From Hamadaea tsunoensis DSM 44101 (GTDB lineage: Bacteria > Actinomycetota > Actinomycetes > Mycobacteriales > Micromonosporaceae): a stretch of 64,000 bases of DNA. The notes below the pieces were generated by a model. It was not told the DNA's origin, searched no databases, and worked only from the letters and a program-made list of their open reading frames with translations. Shown in pieces: positions 1 through 7,587 of the stretch. Location: assembly GCF_000428945.1 (NCBI RefSeq), contig NZ_AUAX01000027.1, positions 62,001 through 126,000 of the forward strand, written 5' to 3'. Numbering within the stretch: position 1 is the first letter of the stretch; the number at the start of each line of letters is the position of its first letter. Position numbers and translations under genes: made by a program.

Positions 1-102
1 GAACAACGCGTCGCGCACGATCAGCAGACTCCAGCGCTCGCCGACCACCTCGAGGGTACGGGCGATCGAGCACACCTGGGCGTCATAGGTCTTGCCGAGC
101 AT
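1..102 (-). CDS. HxlR-family transcriptional regulator, N-terminal fragment (cut by window edge)
   Basis: Only the first 34 codons are inside the window, read leftwards from an ATG at 102. They contain a Cys at residue 11, then LEVVGERWSLLIVRDALF, which is the typical start of the HxlR winged-helix domain (a conserved Cys, then the GxRWS/LLI helix). HxlR proteins are small DNA-binding regulators, often thiol- or electrophile-responsive. There is no Shine-Dalgarno sequence. A TACACT hexamer at 110-115 lies 7 nt before the ATG, so a leaderless start is likely. The family call is firm for so short a piece; the target is unknown. Confidence 0.8.
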   Translation of the reverse strand, partial: MLGKTYDAQVCSIARTLEVVGERWSLLIVRDALF

Positions 103-109
103 GCGTACC

Positions 110-115
110 AGTGTA
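110..115 (-). promoter_or_regulatory. -10 box of a probable leaderless promoter for the HxlR-like gene
   Basis: TACACT on the minus strand, 7 nt before the ATG at 102. The start codon would be at or next to the transcription start. No convincing -35 box is visible. Confidence 0.45.
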
Positions 116-204
116 GCGACGCGCTTGCATGACGCACCCGGCTCCGCGGACGATGCCTTCAAGATCACGTGCCGGGCGGCGGCACCCCGGCCGCCGGGGA
201 CCCA

Positions 205-1284
205 TCAGCGCAACAGCCGGCGGAACAGCATCCCACCCAGGCCCACGACCACCAGCAGCAGCCCGACCGCGCCCGCGCCGAACAGCACCCGGTCGACCGG
301 CCGGCTCACCGCCGTCCCCGGACCCGCCGCGGCCCCCTCGGCCGAGACCGACGGCGACGGCGACGGGCGGGCCGCCGGGACATAGGCGCGCAGCGCGCTG
401 GCCTGACCGAACGGCTCGTCGCACGCCGTCACGAAACCCGCACCATCCAACGTGTACGCGATGCCCTCCCCCTGCGGCTCGTCCGGCAACGGCGTCACCC
501 GCGGATCCGTACCCGACGTCAGCGCCCCGAGCACACCCCCGTCACCGACATCCCACTCCAGGGCATCGGCATAGGTACGCAGCACCACATGCCGGCCGTC
601 GGGCGACACCGCACCCCCGGTCACCAGACGCCGGCCGATCCCGCCCAGGAAGTTCGACGTCTGCGACTCCGGCAGCCGCAGCGACCCGACCTTCGTCAGC
701 GGCACACCCTCGGCCGTGTTCGCCCGCAACGGCTGCGCCGGCACATAGATCTCCGACACCGCCGACAGATCCTTCGTCACGATGATCGGCGTACCGTCGG
801 AGTCCAGCAGCAGCGCCTCCGCGTCGTGCGGGCCGTCCGGGTAGGTCAGCCGATGGATCACCGGCGTCTTCCCGCCCGGGGCCAGCGTCCACAACGCGAT
901 CGTCGAACGGCGTACCTTCGCGTCGAAGTTGTCGCCGATGTCGGCCACCCACAACGTCCCGTCCCGGGCCAGCGCCACGTCCTCCGGATCCCGCGCCGCG
1001 GTGGGATACCTGACCGTACGCGTCAGCTTGCACTTCCTGTCGAAGTAGAAGATCCGGATCGCCGACGGGTCGAAGTTGGAATCGTCGATCGAGATGTAGC
1101 CCGTCGCGGTGACCACCAGCCCGGACAACTCGCCCGCCCGCTCGTCGTGCACCTCGCACAACACCTTCCCCGGCTCGGCCGCGGGCCTCGCCGCCGCCGG
1201 AGCGCCCGGCAGGAGGAGAGCGAACGCCGCCACGGGCCCCAGCACACGCAGGACGGGACGAAGACGATGGGAGGTCAGCCGCAC
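205..1284 (-). CDS. Secreted, C-terminally anchored beta-propeller-like protein
   Basis: A 359-residue protein. It has an N-terminal signal peptide (about 1-32, ending in an AAARPAAE region), a long extracellular middle, a Ser/Pro-rich linker near residue 315, and one transmembrane helix (about 332-352) followed by a short RRLLR cytoplasmic end. The middle has repeated strand-like segments such as DPEDVALARDGTLWVADIGD and DAEALLLDSDGTPIIVTKD, which resemble NHL/SMP-30-type propeller blades. No catalytic motif is recognised, so the ligand or substrate is unknown. It follows the PadR-linked membrane protein on the same strand after 55 bp and could be in the same transcript. Confidence 0.72.
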   Translation of the reverse strand: MRLTSHRLRPVLRVLGPVAAFALLLPGAPAAARPAAEPGKVLCEVHDERAGELSGLVVTATGYISIDDSNFDPSAIRIFYFDRKCKLTRTVRYPTAARDPEDVALARDGTLWVADIGDNFDAKVRRSTIALWTLAPGGKTPVIHRLTYPDGPHDAEALLLDSDGTPIIVTKDLSAVSEIYVPAQPLRANTAEGVPLTKVGSLRLPESQTSNFLGGIGRRLVTGGAVSPDGRHVVLRTYADALEWDVGDGGVLGALTSGTDPRVTPLPDEPQGEGIAYTLDGAGFVTACDEPFGQASALRAYVPAARPSPSPSVSAEGAAAGPGTAVSRPVDRVLFGAGAVGLLLVVVGLGGMLFRRLLR

Positions 1285-1339
1285 CCGACCAGTGTCGCAG
1301 CCGGGCCGGGTGCGGCGGCACCGAAGGGTGACCGGCGCG

Positions 1340-2332
1340 TCAGCCCGGGACCGGATCGTCGGCCCGGCGTACCTGCGCGCGGGCCAGCGCCGAGATCGCC
1401 AGCGCCAGCACCAGCAGGCCGGTGCCGAGCAGGAACGGCAGCGACAGCGCCGGCTGGCCCAGCCACTCCCACAGCGGATGCCAGCTGTAATGCCACTCGC
1501 TCAGATGGTGCTCGACCATCTGCGGGAACGCCAGGACGATCGGCGCCCACCAGAAGAACAGCCCGAACCCCAGCAGCAGCTTCACGAACACCGACCGCGT
1601 ACGCCGGCTCGCCCAGCCGAACAGCAGGAAGCCGCCGACCGCCCCGGCGAGAAAGCCCAGCACCCCGCCGACCGTCGCGAGCGCCGGAGCCGGGCGGTCC
1701 ATCCCCAGCGAGATGTAGCTGGCACCGTAGTTGTACTCGTAGAACGTGATGTCCAGCTGCTGATCCCCGCGGCCCGCGTACACCTCGTGGCCGTAGTCCG
1801 GGCGCACGTACTCGCGGAACTCCCAACCGCCCCGGCGCAGGTTCTCCCGCAACGTGGCCAGGTCGCGCTCGGGATGGTCGGCCGGGCCGTTCGACCCCGC
1901 GCCCACCCCGCTCTGGCCGTACTCGCCGCCGTCGCCGAGCAGCAGATCACGCACCGAATACCAGCCGAGCGGCTGGCCGTAGATGACGAACTTCGCCGGC
2001 GGCTCGTCCGTGTCCACCTTCAGGTTCTGGGTCGGCAGCAGCTCGGCCGCGACCTGGGCCGCCTCCGACTCGTGCAAAGGGCGGATCGTCTGCCAGCCCA
2101 CCCAGCTGCCGAACGCGGCCGCGAACAGTCCACACGCGACGGTGAACAGCGCCGCCCAGACCACGACCGTCCGGCTGGCCGGCCGCCCCAGCCGCGTACG
2201 CAGCCCGTGCCGGATCAGGTTCACGGCCAGCCGGGTCCGGCTCGTCCCCGCGTACTCCTGAAGGGTTTCGAGGATCTCGGGACCGCGGTCCCGGCGGTAG
2301 GCGCGCGGGTAGAAGAAGAGCAGGCGGCGCAT
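1340..2332 (-). CDS. PadR-linked integral membrane protein of unknown function
   Basis: A 330-residue membrane protein. The N-terminal 45 residues (RRLLFFYPRAYRRDRGPEIL) resemble the short helical prefix often seen on membrane proteins encoded beside PadR regulators. A TM helix follows at about 57-78, then a soluble stretch of about 130 residues, and three or four more TM helices from about 218 to 320. Its ATG directly abuts the PadR stop codon (0 bp gap), so the two are surely cotranscribed and probably coupled. By analogy with similar pairs, PadR would control level or activity of this protein. Transported substrate, if any, is unknown. Confidence 0.72.
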   Translation of the reverse strand: MRRLLFFYPRAYRRDRGPEILETLQEYAGTSRTRLAVNLIRHGLRTRLGRPASRTVVVWAALFTVACGLFAAAFGSWVGWQTIRPLHESEAAQVAAELLPTQNLKVDTDEPPAKFVIYGQPLGWYSVRDLLLGDGGEYGQSGVGAGSNGPADHPERDLATLRENLRRGGWEFREYVRPDYGHEVYAGRGDQQLDITFYEYNYGASYISLGMDRPAPALATVGGVLGFLAGAVGGFLLFGWASRRTRSVFVKLLLGFGLFFWWAPIVLAFPQMVEHHLSEWHYSWHPLWEWLGQPALSLPFLLGTGLLVLALAISALARAQVRRADDPVPG

Positions 2333-2662
2333 TCAGACGCTCCTCGGCCGCAGGGTCCGCAGCCGGGCGTCGGCGGCGGTGCTGAGCTGGCGCAGGCGCG
2401 CGGACTCGGCGGCGAGCGCCGTGCGGCCGTGCTCGGCGAGCCGGTAGTAGCGGCGCAGCCGGCCCTCGACGACCTCCTCGCGGTCCCGCTCGACCAGGCC
2501 CTGCGCCGCGAGCCGGTCGAGCGCGGCGTACAGGGTGCCCGGCAGCAGCGCCACGCGGCCCTCGGAGAGCGCGGACACCTCCTGGACGATGCCGTAGCCG
2601 TGCCGGACCTCGTCGGCGAGCGCAGTCAGGATGAGGAACGTCGCCTCACGCATCTCACTCAT
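2333..2662 (-). CDS. PadR-family transcriptional regulator
   Basis: A 109-residue winged-helix protein with the PadR hallmarks: a FLILTALADEVRHGYGI helix, LLPGTLYAALDRL (recognition helix) and the RRYYRLAEHGR wing. A short C-terminal helix would make the dimer. PadR proteins are repressors released by ligands. The start at 2662 is chosen because a -35/-10 promoter ends 6 nt before it and a perfect inverted repeat covers the -10 and touches the start, which indicates autoregulation from a leaderless transcript. A second ATG three codons later is an alternative. It is followed without gap by the membrane protein gene. Confidence 0.85.
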   Translation of the reverse strand: MSEMREATFLILTALADEVRHGYGIVQEVSALSEGRVALLPGTLYAALDRLAAQGLVERDREEVVEGRLRRYYRLAEHGRTALAAESARLRQLSTAADARLRTLRPRSV

Positions 2663-2684
2663 CACGGCAACATATATTGCCGTG
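2663..2684. promoter_or_regulatory. Probable PadR autoregulatory operator
   Basis: A perfect inverted repeat with 8-bp arms, CACGGCAA and TTGCCGTG, separated by CATATA. It overlaps the -10 box of the padR-like gene and abuts its start codon, where a bound dimer would block RNA polymerase. The match to PadR regulation is inferred from position. Confidence 0.7.
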
Positions 2685-2697
2685 CGATGTATGACAA
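2669..2697 (-). promoter_or_regulatory. Leaderless promoter of the padR-like gene
   Basis: Minus strand: -35 TTGTCA (2692-2697), a 17-bp spacer, -10 TATGTT (2669-2674), then 6 nt to the ATG. The spacing is ideal for the housekeeping sigma factor, and the start codon falls at the expected transcription start. Confidence 0.65.
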
Positions 2698-2700
2698 GAT

Positions 2701-3573
2701 TCAGAGTCCGGTGCTGGGATCGGGCACCGTGACCTTCGCCGGAACGACCTGCCCGAAGATCGTCGCGATCACGTCGCTCACCGCGTGTACGCCGTCGTCG
2801 ATCGTCTTGCCCGCCGGCAGGTCGTACATGGCCGCGATCGCGTACCGGGCGCCGGGACCGGCGAACCCGACCGTGTTGGCGACCCAGTGCTTCTGCCCGC
2901 CGTCCGGCTCGATCGACCAGCCGTTCTTGACCCCGGGCTGCTGCGACGGTCCGGCCGCCCAGGCACCCCACTGCTGGATGGCGCCGACGTGCCGCATCCG
3001 GTCGAGGAGGAACTCCCGGTCCTGCGGGTTCACCTTCTCCAGCACGTACGCCATCAGCCGCATCAGGTCCTCGGCGGTGCACTTCATATGCCCCCAGAAC
3101 CTGGGGAACCCGTCGACGAAGGTGAGCCCGGTCATCCCGTACGCCTGCCGGAACCGGGGAACGAGCTTGTCCTTGCCGCACTTGTTCCACAGCCGGGTGG
3201 CCGCGTTGTCGTCCGACACGTCCAGGACCGCGGCGACATCCTGATGATCGGCGCCCGACAGAGTGATCTTGTGCGTACGCGCCTGTTCGAGCAGGCTCGT
3301 CACGATCGCCAGCTTGACCGTCGAGGCGGTCCAGGTCGGATGGGCGGTGTCGCCCTCCCGCCAGAACGTGTTCGACTGCCGGTCCCACACGATGATCCCC
3401 ATCGTCCCCGGCCGCCCGGCCAGCACGCCGGCGGCCTCGGCGTACCGCAGGGCCCGGGGTGACGCCGACGGCTTCCCCGAGACGATCGTCAACGGCTGCT
3501 CGGTCTGGGCGGCGCAGGCGGTGGTCGCCAGCGGAAGGAGGACCCCGAGCTTGATCATGGTTCGGCGTAGCAC
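2701..3573 (-). CDS. Class A beta-lactamase-like serine hydrolase (exported)
   Basis: A 290-residue exported protein with a short signal sequence; Cys20 sits at a weak lipobox, so it may be a lipoprotein. The penicillin-recognition fold is marked by S84-T-V-K87 (nucleophile Ser and general-base Lys), an SDDN box at 120-123 in place of SDN, and K216-N-G in place of the KTG triad. Class A enzymes and related peptidoglycan-active hydrolases share this architecture. The altered KTG box and missing clear omega-loop Glu motif make true beta-lactamase activity uncertain; a cell-wall or unknown amide/ester substrate is possible. It is upstream of the PadR unit on the same strand but has its own spacing. 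Confidence 0.78.
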   Translation of the reverse strand: MLRRTMIKLGVLLPLATTACAAQTEQPLTIVSGKPSASPRALRYAEAAGVLAGRPGTMGIIVWDRQSNTFWREGDTAHPTWTASTVKLAIVTSLLEQARTHKITLSGADHQDVAAVLDVSDDNAATRLWNKCGKDKLVPRFRQAYGMTGLTFVDGFPRFWGHMKCTAEDLMRLMAYVLEKVNPQDREFLLDRMRHVGAIQQWGAWAAGPSQQPGVKNGWSIEPDGGQKHWVANTVGFAGPGARYAIAAMYDLPAGKTIDDGVHAVSDVIATIFGQVVPAKVTVPDPSTGL

Positions 3574-3742
3574 CCGTGGAATCTACCGTGCGCCGCACAC
3601 CCGCTAAGGCATCCTAGGAAGATAGGATCTCTGCTCTGGGGATCTTCTAAAGTCAAGATCTTTTGATCACGAGCTTTGTCCCGGGTTCGTCGATTCAGTG
3701 GGGCGAAGCATCCTTCACCGTCGTCTGGCATGCGCGCACCGG

Positions 3743-3850
3743 CCATGATCATGTAGCGCATATATGTCGCAGCGACCCGGCTTTCGACGTATATGCGCTA
3801 CATGATCATGGATAAGCGGTCTACCTCGACATATATGCGCGACATGATCA
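3743..3850. repeat. Three-copy AT-rich repeat module (inverted pair plus third copy)
   Basis: Copies lie at 3743-3769 (inverted), 3785-3811 and 3827-3850. The first two form 27-bp arms with one mismatch, separated by 15 bp; the third is direct relative to the second. The shared core is CGACATATATGCGC followed by T or G and ACATGATCA. This is clearly more AT-rich than its surroundings. It could be a multi-site operator or a decayed mobile element. Confidence 0.75.
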
Positions 3851-3878
3851 GGGTCGGCTGACGGTCCGGCGGACGATC

Positions 3879-3926
3879 GGGTTCGTCGATCGCACCTCCG
3901 CTCCTCGCACGGGAGACCGGTTCCGG
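3879..3926. repeat. 47-bp intergenic module, copy 1
   Basis: Matches the reverse complement of 15877-15923 with about three differences. The shared segment begins GGGTTCGTCGAT and ends GAGACCG(G)TTCCGG. Confidence 0.7.
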
Positions 3927-3929
3927 CTC

Positions 3930-4005
3930 GCGGCGATCTTGCGCGAATGCCCCGAGTCTAGCAACGAATGCCCGAAAAGCCCGGACATTCGCGCAAGATC
4001 GCCGC
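3930..4005. repeat. Palindromic intergenic element, 74-76 bp family, copy 1
   Basis: Perfect 20-bp terminal arms (first arm begins GCGGCGATCTTGCGC) around a 36-bp loop containing GAATGCCCGA. The same arms recur at 15672-15745 and 29542-29615. The size and long arms suggest a REP- or MITE-like element. Confidence 0.8.
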
Positions 4006-4097
4006 AGAGGGACCAGGCCGCCGATCGATCTTGAACAGAAACTGTCGCCCCAGCAACAGAAACTGCACCAGATCCACTCCACCCTCACCGTCACATC

Positions 4098-4114
4098 GGA
4101 CAGTCGCGACAAAG
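4098..4114 (+). repeat. GGACAGTCGCGACAAAG box, copy 1
   Basis: Exact 17-bp box containing the palindrome TCGCGA, preceded by YC. Exact copies occur at 4179-4195, 15775-15791 and (minus strand) 15213-15229. Confidence 0.7.
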
Positions 4115-4178
4115 CGCAGGGCAGCCACCCCACCCACTCGACACCCCGGCGCCGCCCCACTCGGACGGCCTCCATACC

Positions 4179-4195
4179 GGACAGTCGCGACAAAG
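4179..4195 (+). repeat. GGACAGTCGCGACAAAG box, copy 2
   Basis: Exact second copy, 81 bp after the first and in the same orientation. Confidence 0.7.
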
Positions 4196-4375
4196 CTGGG
4201 TCTGGTCCAGGCTCTCTGCGGGGGTCCGACGCGACGGATCGCCACGCCCGCATCAGGTACCGGTCAACGACCAGGCCGGCGTCGCTCGTCGCGCCCTCGA
4301 TCCGGACAATCGCCGCACGAGCCCCACCCACACCTGCGACCGGAGCGCCCCATCACTCCATTCGGGACAGTACGC

Positions 4376-4957
4376 TCAGCGGCGTACGCGAGGCAGTTTG
4401 TCGAAGGCTCGGGCCAGCCGGGCCGCCTGGTCGAACGCCGCCGCCGGCCGCGCCGCGTCCCCGTCGAGATGCGTCAGTGTCTGCATCCCCAGGTAGTACG
4501 CGACCGCCGCGCGGGCCACCACCGGCACCTGGACCAGCCGCGCCAGCGGCTTGCCGCGCAGCAGCCCGCGCAGGATCTGCTCGGCGAGCGCCTCCCATTC
4601 CCTGGTCGCGTCGTTCAGCGCGGCGGCCAGCGGCGTACCGGGGCGGGCGGCGGAGATCAGTTCCTGGATCGTCTCGATGTGGCCGGACGCGAGGTCGTCG
4701 GCGTACAGGTCGCGGAGGCGGTGGACGAGATCGGCCGCCCGTTCGACCCCGACCAGCGACCGGTAGCGCTCCTCCCGCAGCCCGCTCGTGTACGCCGCCG
4801 TCGCCACCAGCACGTCGTCCAGGTCGGCGAAGTGGTAGTAGAGGACACCGGGCGCGAAGCCGCCGAGCGCCGCGATCGACCGGGCGGTCGTCTTCGCGTA
4901 CCCGTGCCGGCACAGGGAGGCGATCGCGGCGTCGAGGATGCGTTCGCGCGTACTCAC
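4376..4957 (-). CDS. TetR-family transcriptional repressor of the desaturase operon
   Basis: A 193-residue protein. Residues 1-48 form the TetR helix-turn-helix (RERILDAAIASL, YAKTTARSIAALGGFAPGVLYYHF). The rest is the helical ligand-binding and dimer domain. The GTG start overlaps the desaturase stop by 4 bp, so it is the last gene of the oxidoreductase-desaturase-regulator operon. TetR proteins usually control their own operon; the near-perfect inverted repeat over the operon promoter (7243-7262) is the obvious target. The inducer may be a fatty acid or isoprenoid, by context only. Confidence 0.88.
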   Translation of the reverse strand: MSTRERILDAAIASLCRHGYAKTTARSIAALGGFAPGVLYYHFADLDDVLVATAAYTSGLREERYRSLVGVERAADLVHRLRDLYADDLASGHIETIQELISAARPGTPLAAALNDATREWEALAEQILRGLLRGKPLARLVQVPVVARAAVAYYLGMQTLTHLDGDAARPAAAFDQAARLARAFDKLPRVRR

Positions 4958-5736
4958 GGCACGGCCACCGGCCGCACGCCCGCGCGGGCCAGGACGGGGT
5001 CCAGGCGGCGGGCCAGCTCAGGCAGGTTGTGGCTGGGGACCTGCGGGTACAGATGGTGCTCCAGGTGGTAGGTCAGCTCGAGGAAGACCGCCGGAATGAT
5101 CTTCCCCCGCAGCGTACGCGTCTGCCGCAGCGGCTCGTCGCCGTACCCGTGGTGCGGGAGGTAGACGGTGAGCAGCGGGTAGACCCAGCTGCCGGCGATG
5201 GCGAGGACCGCGTAGACCAGCAGCGGCCGGAAGTACAGCCCGCCGACGACCGCGGACACGGGCGCCGCGGCCTCGGCGAGCAGCCAGAGCCGGTCGCGCA
5301 ACCGGGCCCGGGCGAACGACCAGGCCCACAGCCGGAAGAGGAACACCGGTCCATAGAGGACGGCGCCGAGCAGGCTGAGGTCCGCCGGATACCCCTCCGG
5401 ATCGTCCACGCTCGGGAAGATCCGGTGGTGCTGCCGGTGCGTGATCCGGTACGCGTGCCCGCTCTCCAGGAGCACGAGTCCGAGCCAGAACAGCCAGCGG
5501 TCGGTCTGCCGCTCGGAGAGGCCGAGCGTTCGGTGCACGACGTCGTGCGTGACGGTGACGACGGCGACGAAGATCCCGAAGACGACCAGCGGGGTCAGCC
5601 ACCACCAGCCGAGCCACGCCACCGCGGCGAAGCAGAGCACACCGGCGAACGGCCGGGCCAGGGCCAGCCGCCGCTGGCGGGGGGTGGTGACGAGGAGGTC
5701 GGTCCCGAGTTCCTGCAAGGACGGCAGAGCAGTCAC
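4954..5736 (-). CDS. Membrane-bound di-iron desaturase/hydroxylase
   Basis: A 260-residue integral membrane protein of the fatty-acid desaturase/carotene hydroxylase superfamily. All three His clusters are present: HDVVH, HRQHH and HLEHH (within LEHHLYP), which bind two irons. Hydrophobic segments lie before the first box and between the second and third. The start is a GTG at 5736, 6 nt after a clear AGGGAGAA ribosome site that overlaps the upstream gene's end. It sits between a phytoene-desaturase-like oxidoreductase and a TetR gene, which suggests a carotenoid or fatty-acid substrate; a ketolase or hydroxylase role fits as well as a desaturase. Confidence 0.83.
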   Translation of the reverse strand: MTALPSLQELGTDLLVTTPRQRRLALARPFAGVLCFAAVAWLGWWWLTPLVVFGIFVAVVTVTHDVVHRTLGLSERQTDRWLFWLGLVLLESGHAYRITHRQHHRIFPSVDDPEGYPADLSLLGAVLYGPVFLFRLWAWSFARARLRDRLWLLAEAAAPVSAVVGGLYFRPLLVYAVLAIAGSWVYPLLTVYLPHHGYGDEPLRQTRTLRGKIIPAVFLELTYHLEHHLYPQVPSHNLPELARRLDPVLARAGVRPVAVP

Positions 5737-5749
5737 GGCTTCTCCCTGG

Positions 5750-7252
5750 TCACGGCTTCTCCTTGAGGATGCCCTCGGCGACGATGCGGCTGCCCAGGAC
5801 GCAGGCGACGGTGCCGAGGCCGGGCCAGGTCGAGTCGCCGACCAGCCAGATCCCGCGGCCGCCGAGATCGTGCGGGATCGCGAACTGGTTGGTGTTGCGC
5901 AGCGTCTGATGGGGACCGCCGACCGCTCCCCCGGGCCGGAAACCGAACCGTTCATAGGTACGCGGCGTACCGGTGGCCGATACGACGGCCCGCTCGCCGA
6001 GCCGGGGGTAGACCCGGCGGGCCTGCGTCACCAGATGCTCGGTGATCTCCTTCTTGCGCTGCCGGTACGCGTCCTCCGGCAGCCGCCACCCGGCCAGCGA
6101 GGTGTGCGTCGAGATCATCACCGCCCGGTGCCCCGATGGCGCGGAGATCTCGTCGCCGGGCGCGGAGACGGAGACGAACATGTTGTTCCCGTCCCCCATC
6201 GGCTTCTCGTAGCTCTCCAGCAGCTGATGATGGGTGAACGACGATCCCGCCACCTCGTCGGCGGGTACGCCGAGGAAGACGAGCACCGCACCGCCCATCT
6301 CACCGGCGTCGCGGCGCAGGTAGCGGTCGAGCCGCCGGCCGAGCCCGTCGTGCAGGCGGGCCGCGGTCGGGGCGGGCACGGCGAACACCACCCGGCGGGC
6401 ACGGACCGGTCCACGTCCCGTCTCGACGGTGAACCCGCCCGCGGATCCGTCCACCCGGGACACCCGCGTTCCGGCCAGCACCACACCGCCGAGACTCCGG
6501 TAACGACCGGCGAGCGTACGCCAGAACCCGTGCATCCCACCGGTCGCCCGGGTCAGCCCGGCACCCCGGATCGTGACGCCCAGCGCAGCGTTGATCAGCG
6601 GCGCCCGGTCGACGGTGCTGTGCACGGTGTCCTCGACGAGCATGCCGAGCAGCGCGCGCAGGGCCCGGTCCTCGGCCAGGCCGCAGTCCCGCAGCGCTCC
6701 GCCCAGCGTACGGCCGAGGTGGCGGACCTGAGGGAGGTCGGCGCCGAGGATGCGGACGTCGCGCACCAGGTCGGCGGCGGAGCGGACGGGAAGGCGGACG
6801 CCGCGGCGGCTCGCGGCCCAGAAGGTCGTGGCGAGCTGGTCGAGGAGCGCCCAGAAGCGGCGGTGCGCGCGATCGTCGCCGAAGGCGCGCAACCGCTCGG
6901 CGTGCCAGGCGGCCTGGTCGCGGTGCAGGCTCACGCGACGGTCGGGCAGCCAGGCCTCGTAGCCGGGCAGCGCCTCGCCGGCGAGCGGCGGCACGCCGGT
7001 CGAGGCGAGCAGTTCCGCGCCCACCCCGCCCGGTTCGAAGTCGACGAGGGTGGTGGCACCGACGTCGAAGGAGAAACCCTTGTGCCGCCAGTAGCCGGCA
7101 CACCCGCCGAGATGACCGTGGGCCTCGACGACCACGGTGGACAGCCCGGCGGCCTGCAGGCGCAGCGCGGTGGCCACGCCGGCCAGGCCGCCGCCGATCA
7201 CGGCGACCTCAGCGCATGCGACTTCGGTGTTCTGAACGCTTGTTCTGAACAT
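5750..7252 (-). CDS. Phytoene-desaturase/carotenoid isomerase-like FAD oxidoreductase
   Basis: A 500-residue protein. The dinucleotide-binding motif VIGGGLAGVATALRLQAAG near residue 18, followed by VVVEAHGHLGG, and the C-terminal FAD motif (GIWLVGDSTWPGLG) define the CrtI/CrtD/CrtISO-like superfamily. These enzymes dehydrogenate or isomerise isoprenoid chains at the membrane. The start at 7252 is supported by TTGACA, a 17-bp spacer, GATTCT, then 6 nt to the ATG: a leaderless promoter with a palindromic operator across it. It is first in a three-gene operon with a membrane desaturase and TetR. No phytoene synthase or geranylgeranyl synthase is in the window, so the substrate is unproven. Confidence 0.82.
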   Translation of the reverse strand: MFRTSVQNTEVACAEVAVIGGGLAGVATALRLQAAGLSTVVVEAHGHLGGCAGYWRHKGFSFDVGATTLVDFEPGGVGAELLASTGVPPLAGEALPGYEAWLPDRRVSLHRDQAAWHAERLRAFGDDRAHRRFWALLDQLATTFWAASRRGVRLPVRSAADLVRDVRILGADLPQVRHLGRTLGGALRDCGLAEDRALRALLGMLVEDTVHSTVDRAPLINAALGVTIRGAGLTRATGGMHGFWRTLAGRYRSLGGVVLAGTRVSRVDGSAGGFTVETGRGPVRARRVVFAVPAPTAARLHDGLGRRLDRYLRRDAGEMGGAVLVFLGVPADEVAGSSFTHHQLLESYEKPMGDGNNMFVSVSAPGDEISAPSGHRAVMISTHTSLAGWRLPEDAYRQRKKEITEHLVTQARRVYPRLGERAVVSATGTPRTYERFGFRPGGAVGGPHQTLRNTNQFAIPHDLGGRGIWLVGDSTWPGLGTVACVLGSRIVAEGILKEKP

Positions 7253-7262
7253 GTGTTCAGAA
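7230..7262. promoter_or_regulatory. TetR-type operator over the oxidoreductase promoter
   Basis: A 20-bp near-perfect inverted repeat TTCTGAACATGTGTTCAGAA (7243-7262; one central mismatch) overlaps the -10 box and start codon. An extra half-site TTCTGAAC lies at 7230-7237 inside the coding region. The TetR gene at the end of this operon is the likely binder. Confidence 0.75.
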
Positions 7263-7287
7263 TCCTGATGAGATCCATTGATGTCAA
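7259..7287 (-). promoter_or_regulatory. Leaderless promoter of the oxidoreductase-desaturase-TetR operon
   Basis: Minus strand: consensus -35 TTGACA (7282-7287), 17-bp spacer, -10 GATTCT (7259-7264), 6 nt to the ATG at 7252. Confidence 0.7.
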
Positions 7288-7587
7288 GGCCCCGGATGAA
7301 CCGCTCCCCCTCGGCTGTCGAGCCGACCTCCGCCGGGTTCGTCCGATTCATCACCGTCCAGTCACGATCTACGCCGCGCCCGGCCCGGGTGGCACCCGGG
7401 CCACCGCGACTGTGTACACGCGACTCGGCGTATGGCCACCTCCATGCAAGACCACCGGTGTACGCCTGGCGAAAAGCGCTATCGAATCATCACGAATACC
7501 CGAACACTCGCCCTATGGCGTCGCCCGTGCCGACTCGGCGAGTGTTTCGTTGTCACTGCTCAACAACGCCGAGAGGCATCGCGAAAC
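7288..7587. other. Intergenic region upstream of the Trypco2 operon
   Basis: About 300 bp with no credible gene. It holds a perfect 9-bp-arm hairpin GGCCCGGGT/ACCCGGGCC (7382-7402) and a second inverted repeat, CGAACACTCGCC (7501-7512) against GGCGAGTGTTTCG (7537-7549), 38 bp before the operon's first start codon. The second could be an operator or attenuator. No strong -35/-10 pair was recognised. Confidence 0.5.

Larger units (their letters stand above)
3574..4375. other. Gene-free island made of dispersed repeat modules
   Basis: About 800 bp between the serine hydrolase start and the TetR stop. No credible gene is present: reading frames here run through palindromes and have poor codon structure. 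It contains three copies of a CGACATATATGCGC module (3743-3850), a 76-bp palindromic element (3930-4005), two GGACAGTCGCGACAAAG boxes, an AAGTCAAGATCTTTTG box (3650-3665) and a 47-bp module at 3879-3926. Several of these recur in the 15.1-16.0 kb island. Confidence 0.7.

Noticed and set aside
2701-3573. Naming the serine hydrolase a beta-lactamase resistance gene
   Set aside because: The SDN and KTG boxes are altered and no omega-loop Glu motif is clear, so substrate and resistance cannot be claimed.
3798-4331. A 177-codon minus-strand reading frame in the first repeat island
   Set aside because: It runs straight through the palindromic element and boxes, has no ribosome site or domain, and its composition differs from neighbouring genes.
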